A stretch of DNA of 27,541 nt from Ruminococcus sp. UBA1394. Its GTDB lineage: Bacteria > Bacillota > Clostridia > Oscillospirales > Ruminococcaceae. This document shows, one piece after another, positions 1 through 6,124 of this stretch (position 1 is its first letter; the number at the start of each line of letters is the position of its first letter). The DNA is taken from contig DBQM01000033.1 of NCBI GenBank assembly GCA_002305725.1, forward strand, positions 1 through 27,541, read 5' to 3'. Both the position numbers and the translations under genes were made by a program. The notes below the pieces were generated by a model. The model made no database searches, had not been told where the DNA came from, and saw only the letters and a list, made by a program, of their open reading frames with translations.

Positions 1-54
1 CCAATATCTATTGTAGCACTACAGATGAATTATTATATAATATTTATTCTGCTC

Positions 55-83
55 TTGACAAAATTTTTTTTATGTGGTATAAT
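55..83 (+). promoter_or_regulatory. Sigma-A promoter of the tRNA-Pro gene
   Basis: A perfect TTGACA (55-60) and a perfect TATAAT (78-83) are separated by 17 bases, and a TG one base upstream of the -10 gives an extended -10. Transcription would start near position 90, about ten bases before the tRNA. A full consensus promoter fits a stable RNA gene. Confidence 0.92.
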
Positions 84-99
84 TTTTAATGTTAAGTGT

Positions 100-175
100 C
101 TGGGTGTGGCGCAGATGGTAGCGCGCTACCTTGGGGTGGTAGAGGCCGTGGGTTCAAGTCCCGTCACTCAGACCA
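100..175 (+). tRNA. tRNA-Pro (anticodon GGG)
   Basis: The 76-base cloverleaf has acceptor arms CTGGGTG and CACTCAG, discriminator A and an encoded CCA end (173-175). The anticodon stem CTACC/GGTAG encloses loop TTGGGGT, so the anticodon is GGG, reading CCC and CCU proline codons. The T arm contains GGGTTCAAGTCCC. Its two outer pairs appear to be wobble pairs (G-U and U-G), slightly weaker than usual, but the fold is otherwise normal. The gene has its own promoter and terminator and is monocistronic. Confidence 0.95.
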
Positions 176-192
176 GGTGTGTAATCGCACAG

Positions 193-227
193 GAAAAACC
201 GGATTTCAGTTGAAATTCGGTTTTTTT
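193..227 (+). terminator. Intrinsic terminator after tRNA-Pro
   Basis: An inverted repeat, AAAACCGGATTTCA paired with TGAAATTCGGTTTT around a short loop and with one internal mismatch, is followed by a run of seven T. It lies 18 bases after the tRNA CCA end and ends that transcript. Confidence 0.9.
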
Positions 228-240
228 ATTGTTCAATGAA

Positions 241-267
241 AAGGGCACTCCAAAAAAGAGTGCCCTT
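241..267 (-). terminator. Intrinsic terminator of the gal operon
   Basis: The perfect 10-bp stem AAGGGCACTC/GAGTGCCCTT encloses a 7-base loop, 36 bases past the galT stop codon on the minus strand. The T run after the stem is short (TTTTC on the minus strand). It sits tail to tail with the tRNA terminator and may also stop read-through from that side. Confidence 0.8.
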
Positions 268-303
268 AATTTATATGTATATGTCAAAAATGACAGAAAA
301 AAT

Positions 304-1800
304 TTAACCCTTTATGCAGTCCACAAATTTCTTAAACGCTTTCTGACCTGCTTCATTTCTTTTGAAAACGCCTGCATCAAGCAGTACCTTTTCAAAAACT
401 GCGCCGATTTCCCTCTTAATGATTTCCGGTGCGGTATCCTCTGAGACGTCCGGATATTTTTCCAAAAGTTCTTTTATCCACAGTGCATGACAACCCATTT
501 TTTCGTCATTGCTTATATCTGTCTTTCCGCAGAGTGCTTTTTCAAGAACCGGGAGTTCGTCAGCAAGTCTTGCCGGAAGTACCGCTAAACCCATTACCTC
601 GATAAGTCCTATATTTTCTTTCTTTATATGGTGCAGTGAGGGATTCGGGTGGAAAACCCCCAGAGGTCTTTCCTCAGTTGTCAGATTGTTTCGCAGAACA
701 AGGTCGCATTCATATCTGCTGCCTCTCATGCGTGCAATAGGAGTAACGGTGTTGTGTGGTACTCCGTCTGTTTCAGCGTAAATTCCGGCGTCTGCATCGG
801 TGTAACTGCGCCATGCACCGAGAACAATACTGCACGCTTTAGCAAGAAGTGAACGGTTATCGCTGCTTAGTCTTATTACTGACATAGGCCATTTTACTGT
901 TCCTGCCTGAACACCCTGTATTCCCGGAATAAGAAATGATGTTTCAACAGGTGATTTTTCCATTGCAAAGGTATAGCGTCCGCCCTGGAAATGCTCATGA
1001 CTTAATATTGAACCGCCGACTATCGGCAGGTCAGCATTTGAACCAATAAAATAATGCGGAAGAATATCAAGTATATCGAAAAGCTTTTCAAAAACTTCTG
1101 CGTCAATTTTCATAGGGATATGCTGTTTGTTAAATACAATGCAGTGTTCATTGAAATATCCGTAAGGCGAATACTGAAAAGCCCAGTCACCGCCGTTTAC
1201 TTTCATGGGTATCGGACGGAGATTCTGCCTTGCCGGGTGGGTCAGAGTTCCTGCAAAGCCTGTATTTTCTATGCACAGCTGACAGGTAGGATAGGAAAGG
1301 TTTCTGCTGTTTGCCGCTGCGGCTATATCTCTCGGGTCTTTTTCCGGTTTTGAACGGTTTATGGTTATATCAAGTGCGCCGTACTCGCTCTCATACTTCC
1401 ATTTGATATCACGCTCAATTCTGCCGGCACGGACATAGTTTGTGTCCCTGCTGTACTGGTAATACCAGTCGGCAGCTGCTTTGGGACTCTTTTCGTACTC
1501 TCTGAAAAAGCGGTATATTACCTCATGGGGCATGGCTGTAAGGAAGCCCATAAGCTTTGTGTCAAAGAGATCCTTTGACGCATTTGATCCGCTTATTATC
1601 CCCTGCTCACAGGCATAGGCAACGAGGCTTTCAAGTATCTCGTCAATTGTTCTTTCGGTTGTTTCGCCGGAAGGTTCTTCCCATGCTTCAAGCTGCAGTG
1701 TGTTCATCAGCTGATTTCTCACATAATTTTCATCGTCAGCTGTAATAAGATTTTTTCTGACTCCGTATTTAACCAGTGAATTTATATCTTCATATATCAT
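304..1800 (-). CDS. galT: Class II UDP-glucose--hexose-1-phosphate uridylyltransferase
   Basis: This cytoplasmic Leloir-pathway enzyme exchanges UMP between UDP-glucose and galactose 1-phosphate, giving glucose 1-phosphate and UDP-galactose. At 498 residues it is the length of the Firmicutes class II GalT family rather than the roughly 350-residue E. coli type. Visible family features are a CQLC motif (about 173-176), NEHC (217-220) and SHEHFQGG (267-274), the histidine-rich segment conserved in this class. The ATG start is preceded by GGAG eight bases upstream. The gene is 14 bases downstream of galK and is last in the operon, ahead of the 241-267 hairpin. No galE is present in the window, so regeneration of UDP-glucose must be encoded elsewhere. 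Family assignment is firm. Confidence 0.95.
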   Translation of the reverse strand: MIYEDINSLVKYGVRKNLITADDENYVRNQLMNTLQLEAWEEPSGETTERTIDEILESLVAYACEQGIISGSNASKDLFDTKLMGFLTAMPHEVIYRFFREYEKSPKAAADWYYQYSRDTNYVRAGRIERDIKWKYESEYGALDITINRSKPEKDPRDIAAAANSRNLSYPTCQLCIENTGFAGTLTHPARQNLRPIPMKVNGGDWAFQYSPYGYFNEHCIVFNKQHIPMKIDAEVFEKLFDILDILPHYFIGSNADLPIVGGSILSHEHFQGGRYTFAMEKSPVETSFLIPGIQGVQAGTVKWPMSVIRLSSDNRSLLAKACSIVLGAWRSYTDADAGIYAETDGVPHNTVTPIARMRGSRYECDLVLRNNLTTEERPLGVFHPNPSLHHIKKENIGLIEVMGLAVLPARLADELPVLEKALCGKTDISNDEKMGCHALWIKELLEKYPDVSEDTAPEIIKREIGAVFEKVLLDAGVFKRNEAGQKAFKKFVDCIKG

Positions 1801-1814
1801 TTTCAGTTCTCCGT

Positions 1815-3098
1815 TTATGAAATTTTTATTCCGCCTACAGGTCTTATCCTCAGACAGTGACAGCTGTTTTCCCCGAAAATACGGTTCATTTCGTTCTGGT
1901 AGACTTCTTTCATTTCAGCCGGCACAAACGCCTGTATGGTTCCGGCAAAACCTCCGCCGTGTACTCTTGACGCACCCTTGCCGTCCAATATTCTCTCGCT
2001 TGCAAAAATACCGAGAGGTATTCCCTGTTCTGCAGGTTTACGGCAGGAATAGAGATTCTGCAGCCATTTTGCTGAGGAATCCCCCGATTCCCTTACAAGA
2101 CGCAGAAACTCGTCAAAGGAATTTTCTGAAAGCGCCTTTGCTTCAAGTTCGGCACGTCTGTTTTCAGCGAAAAAGTGTGCGGCACGAAGTACTGCCCTGT
2201 CCGGACAGGTTTCCCTCAGCGACGGCAGAGCGTTGTAAAACTCCTCCTCGTTTACTTCTCTCAGAACGCTTTTGTCGAATTTATCAGCAATCATGCTCAT
2301 TTCAGCCGGAACGGAAACATAGTCCTCTGTCAGATCAGCGTGACTGCCCTTGGTATCAGTAATGCACAGAACATAGCCTGCGTCCTCGAATTTGCATGAC
2401 AGCTTTTCGATTACCGGATTGTCCGTATCCTCAAAATCAATATACACAAAACTGCCCACAGAGCTTACCATCTGGTCCATCAGACCGCTTTTCTTGCCGA
2501 AATACACATTTTCAGCGTACTGCCCGATTTTTGCTATCTCAACAGCCCCTGCTTTTCCTGCATTGTAGTGCTGGTCAATGACAGTGCCGACAAGTACTTC
2601 AAAAGCCGCTGACGAGGAAAGTCCGCTGCCGCCCAAAACGTCCGAGGTGGTGTATGCGTCAAAGCCGCCTACTGCAACACCCATATCTCTGAAACGTGAA
2701 ACCACTCCCCTTATAAGTGAAGCCGATTTTCCCTGTTCCTCCGTCTGCGGAGAAAGGTCTGAAAGGTCAACGATATCCTGTGGATATCCGGCTGAATGAA
2801 GTCTTATCACGCCGTCATTGTGGAATGATACTATTGCAATAACGTCCAGATTTACCGCTGCCGCAAGTACACAGCCATGCTGGTGGTCGGTGTGGTTTCC
2901 GCCGACTTCAGTACGTCCCGGAGCAGAAAAAACTGAAATATCCATGCGTTCCGGGAAAATCTCCGCAAATCTTTCAGCAGCATTCCGGTATCTTTTTTTT
3001 TGTGCGGCAATTACATTTTCGTCGCTGCCGTAAAGCATTTTCAGCGTTTCGTCATAATCTCCATTTGTAAGATTGTCAATAAATTCAGCTGTATTCAT
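1815..3098 (-). CDS. galK: Galactokinase (GHMP kinase family)
   Basis: Predicted to phosphorylate galactose at C1 with ATP, supplying GalT. The N-terminal galactokinase signature reads GRTEVGGNHTDH (residues 61-72), the GHMP ATP-binding loop is GGSGLSSSAA (156-165), the catalytic-base region GLMDQM contains D208, and the third GHMP motif HGGGFAG is near the C-terminus. The start chosen is the ATG at 3098 because GGAGG ends five bases upstream; the reading frame extends only to a TTG within that ribosome binding site. The protein is 427 residues. The signature is unusual: the usual GEHTDY is GNHTDH here, so an acidic residue that contacts the sugar in characterised galactokinases is asparagine. 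Galactokinase is best supported by the adjacent galT, but a related substrate is possible. Confidence 0.9.
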   Translation of the reverse strand: MNTAEFIDNLTNGDYDETLKMLYGSDENVIAAQKKRYRNAAERFAEIFPERMDISVFSAPGRTEVGGNHTDHQHGCVLAAAVNLDVIAIVSFHNDGVIRLHSAGYPQDIVDLSDLSPQTEEQGKSASLIRGVVSRFRDMGVAVGGFDAYTTSDVLGGSGLSSSAAFEVLVGTVIDQHYNAGKAGAVEIAKIGQYAENVYFGKKSGLMDQMVSSVGSFVYIDFEDTDNPVIEKLSCKFEDAGYVLCITDTKGSHADLTEDYVSVPAEMSMIADKFDKSVLREVNEEEFYNALPSLRETCPDRAVLRAAHFFAENRRAELEAKALSENSFDEFLRLVRESGDSSAKWLQNLYSCRKPAEQGIPLGIFASERILDGKGASRVHGGGFAGTIQAFVPAEMKEVYQNEMNRIFGENSCHCLRIRPVGGIKIS

Positions 3099-3110
3099 TG
3101 TGTCCTCCAA

Positions 3111-3974
3111 TTAAGTATTTTTTCTTAAAAAGCCTTCGCCGAATATTTCATTGGCGTCGGTCAGAATAATAAATGATTTGTCATCAGTTTCCAGAGCTGC
3201 TTTTTTTATAGTATAGACCTGTGAATTTGAACAGGCGCATATAAGTATATTTTTGGCATTGCCGGTATATGCTCCCTGTGCAGTGATAAGCGTTGAACCT
3301 CTTTTACATATCCCGGATATTTTCTGCGCTGTTTCCCGTCCGTTTTCAGTTATAATAATAAGCAGTTTTGCCGCACCAATCCTGTACATCAGTTTGTTTA
3401 TAACAACTGACGTTACAAAGGTTGAGAGCAGACCGTAAAGAACAGCGTCAATATCACCAAAAACAGGCAGTCCGAGAGATATAATGACAAGGTCAATTGT
3501 CATTGTTACAAATCCTATCGAAAGATGAGGCTTTACCGCTTTAACCGACATGGTTATGAAATCAGTACCTCCGGAAGAAGAATTATTCATATAGAAAAGT
3601 GCCAGACCTGTCCCGATAAACACTCCGGAATAAAGCGCCGCCAGCAGCTTTGAGCCGGTATATACCGGAAAATGAGGGAAAACAAAATCAAGAAAAATCA
3701 TGCACAGCACCATTGTTTTAAGACTTCTCAGAAGAAACCCTTTTCCGACAAATTTGTATGAAAGGGCAACAAGGGGTATGTTGATAATAAGAATTGCTGT
3801 GCCTGTCGGGATATTAAAAAGGTGGTTTGCAAGAAGTGCAAGTCCTGACACTCCCCCAACGGCAAATCCGGCATTTCCGGCGAAAATATAAATTCCGACT
3901 GAAGAAAAGATACTCCCTGCAATATCATATATTAAACCGGATATTATTTTTCCTGTATTTGTTTTTCTGCTCAT
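3111..3974 (-). CDS. YitT family membrane protein (DUF161/DUF2179)
   Basis: An integral membrane protein of 287 residues. The N-terminal about 200 residues contain five or six hydrophobic segments in the YitT arrangement, with a glycine-rich NNSSSGGTD stretch between segments. The last about 80 residues form a soluble DUF2179-like domain (around ITENGRETAQKISGICKRGST). Family members are widespread in Firmicutes and have no firmly established transport substrate. The stop codon lies 12 bases before the galK start, so the two are very likely co-transcribed; this raises the possibility of a role linked to sugar uptake or response, which is inference from position only. The ribosome binding site AAAGG lies in the 3' arm of a possible 7-bp hairpin (3982-4016). 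Confidence 0.88.
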   Translation of the reverse strand: MSRKTNTGKIISGLIYDIAGSIFSSVGIYIFAGNAGFAVGGVSGLALLANHLFNIPTGTAILIINIPLVALSYKFVGKGFLLRSLKTMVLCMIFLDFVFPHFPVYTGSKLLAALYSGVFIGTGLALFYMNNSSSGGTDFITMSVKAVKPHLSIGFVTMTIDLVIISLGLPVFGDIDAVLYGLLSTFVTSVVINKLMYRIGAAKLLIIITENGRETAQKISGICKRGSTLITAQGAYTGNAKNILICACSNSQVYTIKKAALETDDKSFIILTDANEIFGEGFLRKNT

Positions 3975-3981
3975 TTTTATC

Positions 3982-4016
3982 AGCCTTTCAGTTTTTGGGG
4001 CAGTAGTGCAAAGGCT
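3982..4016 (-). promoter_or_regulatory. Possible hairpin covering the YitT ribosome binding site
   Basis: On the minus strand AGCCTTT (4016-4010) can pair perfectly with AAAGGCT (3988-3982) across a 21-base loop. The 3' arm contains the AAAGG ribosome binding site of the YitT gene. It could lower translation of that gene relative to its operon partners. The large loop makes the structure only moderately convincing. Confidence 0.3.
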
Positions 4017-4027
4017 TATGCCATTGA

Positions 4028-4444
4028 TTATACGGTACTACCCTGTTTATTATTTGACAAAAATGTGCGGATTATTATCTGCCTTGTTACAATTCCCACG
4101 AATGAGCCTCTGTCATCAGTTATTGGGATAAAACTCTGATTTATGGCACGTCTTAGAAGCTCGTCCATTGTTATGTAAATATTTGCGGCAGGGTTAAAGT
4201 CTTTTCTGATGATATCCGAAACAAGTATTTTTTCTTTTTCAATCAGGCTGTTGTTGCGGTTGTCAATGAGATTCCATAGAAAATCTCCTTCGCTTACCGT
4301 CCCGGCGTAAGTACCGTCTTTTCGGAGAACAGGTATGGCAGTATAGCCGTGAGCTCTCATTTTTTCAAGTCCCTGTCGTATTGTGCAGGTGTCCTTGATA
4401 TATGCAACTTCTATTTTTGGAATGAGAAGTGAAATAACATTCAT
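4028..4444 (-). CDS. CBS domain-pair protein
   Basis: A small soluble protein of 138 residues made of two tandem CBS motifs, the first around TIRQGLEKMRAHGYTAIPVLRKDG and the second around DELLRRAINQSFIPITDDRG, with no attached catalytic or DNA-binding domain. CBS pairs usually bind adenine nucleotides and act as energy or ligand sensors; the partner cannot be told from sequence. The ATG at 4444 is chosen because GGAGG precedes it by about five bases and the promoter -10 is only about 44 bases upstream; more upstream in-frame starts would lie at or before the predicted transcription start. It is the first gene of the probable CBS-yitT-galK-galT operon, with 53 bases to the next gene. Confidence 0.88.
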   Translation of the reverse strand: MNVISLLIPKIEVAYIKDTCTIRQGLEKMRAHGYTAIPVLRKDGTYAGTVSEGDFLWNLIDNRNNSLIEKEKILVSDIIRKDFNPAANIYITMDELLRRAINQSFIPITDDRGSFVGIVTRQIIIRTFLSNNKQGSTV

Positions 4445-4487
4445 TTTTTCCTCCGTAATCATTTTTACAGATTTTTCGTACATGATA

Positions 4488-4516
4488 ATTATACCATATT
4501 ATGAGCAGTCAGGCAA
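4488..4516 (-). promoter_or_regulatory. Promoter of the CBS-yitT-galK-galT operon
   Basis: On the minus strand TTGCCT (4516-4511) and TATAAT (4493-4488) are 17 bases apart, with TGG directly before the -10 giving an extended -10. Transcription would begin near 4481, leaving a short leader before the CBS gene. No further strong promoter was found before galT. Confidence 0.85.
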
Positions 4517-4571
4517 CATTTATTTTTGTTTATTTTTAATATTACAATAATTTAATTAGTTCCGATTTCTA

Positions 4572-4600
4572 TTGACATTGTATAAACAATCATTTATAAT
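4572..4600 (+). promoter_or_regulatory. Promoter of the GH43 gene
   Basis: Perfect TTGACA (4572-4577) and TATAAT (4595-4600) with a 17-base spacer; start expected near 4607, 30 bases before the ATG. It diverges from the gal operon promoter, and the 55 bases between the two -35 boxes are AT-rich without a clear operator palindrome. Confidence 0.9.
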
Positions 4601-4636
4601 ATAGCTGTGAAAATAACAGAAAGGCAGGATATAAAA

Positions 4637-6088
4637 ATGAAAAAACAGGTTTATAATCCATTTTTACCTATCAATGAATACATTCCGGACGGTGAACCTC
4701 ATGTTTTTGGCGACCGTGTTTATCTTTACGGCTCTCATGACAAGGAGGGCGGCGAAACTTTCTGCATGGGAGATTACACCGTTTATTCCGCACCCGTTGA
4801 TGATCTGTCCGACTGGAAATGCGAGGGCGTGATATATCGTGCAAGCCAGGATCCGGCGTATTCTACCGACCGCAAATATATGTATGCTCCGGATGTTGTA
4901 AAGGGTAATGACGGAAAATATTATCTCTATTACTGTATGTCAGGAAGTTTCGGAGTTGGAGGTTATTTCGGACCTATCAGCGTTGCTGTGTGCGATACCC
5001 CTGCCGGAAAGTATGAGTATATCGGATATGTAAAATATCCCGACGGCAGTCCGATGCTGAAATATGTCTGCTTTGACCCCGGTGTTATAAACGACAACGG
5101 AACAATCCGCATTTATTACGGTACGCAGTATCCGGACGAGAGCGTTGAGGGACAGATGAAAAGCTTCAACAAGAGCCGTGAGGAAATTCTTAATACGCCG
5201 GAAAGCGTTATGGGACCGATTATGGTAGTCGTTGGGGACGATATGCTTACCGTAAAGGAAGAGCCTAAGCATATAATTCCATACGAAACAAAGGGTACAA
5301 GCTTTGAGGAACACCCTTTCTTTGAGGCAAGCTCAATGCGAAAAGTCGGGGAAAAATATTATTTTATCTACTCCTCATGGAAAAATCACGAGCTTTGCTA
5401 TGCAACAAGCGACTACCCCGACAGAGATTTTACATTCGGAGGTACTATTGTTTCAAACGGTGATGTTGGTCTTGACGGCAGAGAAGAAAAAGACCGTCTG
5501 AACATGACCGGTACTACTCACGGAAGTATTGAAAATATAAACGGTCAATGGTATGTCTTTTACCACCGTCTGACACACAAGTCAGATTACAGCAGGCAGG
5601 CGTGCGCTGAAAGAATCACTATTGAGCCGGACGGTTCAATCAGACAGGTCGAGATAACTTCATGCGGTCTGAACGGAGCACCTCTCAAAGCTGAGGGTAC
5701 ATATCCGGCAGTTATTGCCTGCAACATAACAAACGGCAATATGCCCCACGGTTCAAACAAGATATACACAGAAAGTTTTCCAAATGTGAATCATGATGCT
5801 GAAAACAGGTTTATTGCTGAGATAAGTTCCGGTACTCTTATAGGTTACAAGTATTTCAGCTTTGACGGTGACAAAACAATATCCGTTACAGCACGAGGAA
5901 ACGGCGAGGGTACATTTTCTGTTTATACCGAATTAAACGGCGATAAAAAGGCTGAAATTGCTGTAAGTCCGTCTGAGGAATGGAAAAAGTTTTCCGCACA
6001 GCTGACTGGTGCTGACGGTGTAAAGCCGGTTTATCTTGTGTATAACGGTTCGGGTCAGACTTCGGTTCTTGATATAAGTTTTGAATAA
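4637..6088 (+). CDS. Glycoside hydrolase family 43 enzyme, cytoplasmic
   Basis: A 483-residue protein with a GH43 five-bladed beta-propeller domain in roughly the first 355 residues and a C-terminal beta-rich domain that may be carbohydrate-binding. GH43 enzymes are inverting and remove L-arabinofuranose, D-xylose or sometimes galactose from plant glycans. Candidate catalytic residues by position are D18 (PDGEPHVFGDRVYLYGS), D86 (YAPDVV) and E230 (EASSMRK); THGSI and WYVFYHR are also typical. There is no signal peptide, so it probably acts on imported oligosaccharides. The ATG at 4637 follows AGGCAGG; an upstream in-frame GTG coincides with the predicted transcription start and is unlikely. 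Divergence from the galKT operon suggests joint use of arabinose- and galactose-containing pectic side chains, which is inference. The exact subfamily is not resolved. Confidence 0.85.
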   Translation: MKKQVYNPFLPINEYIPDGEPHVFGDRVYLYGSHDKEGGETFCMGDYTVYSAPVDDLSDWKCEGVIYRASQDPAYSTDRKYMYAPDVVKGNDGKYYLYYCMSGSFGVGGYFGPISVAVCDTPAGKYEYIGYVKYPDGSPMLKYVCFDPGVINDNGTIRIYYGTQYPDESVEGQMKSFNKSREEILNTPESVMGPIMVVVGDDMLTVKEEPKHIIPYETKGTSFEEHPFFEASSMRKVGEKYYFIYSSWKNHELCYATSDYPDRDFTFGGTIVSNGDVGLDGREEKDRLNMTGTTHGSIENINGQWYVFYHRLTHKSDYSRQACAERITIEPDGSIRQVEITSCGLNGAPLKAEGTYPAVIACNITNGNMPHGSNKIYTESFPNVNHDAENRFIAEISSGTLIGYKYFSFDGDKTISVTARGNGEGTFSVYTELNGDKKAEIAVSPSEEWKKFSAQLTGADGVKPVYLVYNGSGQTSVLDISFE

Positions 6089-6091
6089 TTG

Positions 6092-6121
6092 AAAAGGCGG
6101 TTCGTTCTGAACCGCCTTTTT
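6092..6121. terminator. Bidirectional terminator shared by GH43 and feoAB
   Basis: A perfect 12-bp stem, AAAAGGCGGTTC with GAACCGCCTTTT around a 5-base loop, lies between convergent genes whose stop codons are 36 bases apart. Both strands end the stem with a T run (TTTTT on plus, TTTT on minus), so it can terminate both transcripts. Confidence 0.92.
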
Positions 6122-6124
6122 GCA

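Noticed and set aside
1817..2362. 181-codon open frame antisense to galK
   Set aside because: It lies wholly opposite galK, whose kinase motifs are intact, and its translation is rich in Arg, Pro and Ser without family features.
4031..4060. TATAAT-like sequence near the end of the CBS gene that might serve yitT-galK-galT
   Set aside because: No -35 box at a usable distance; the nearest TTGTCA is 22 bases away and there is no extended -10.
4517..4571. Operator for co-regulation of the divergent gal and GH43 promoters
   Set aside because: The stretch is AT-rich with short repeats only; no inverted repeat long enough to be called an operator.
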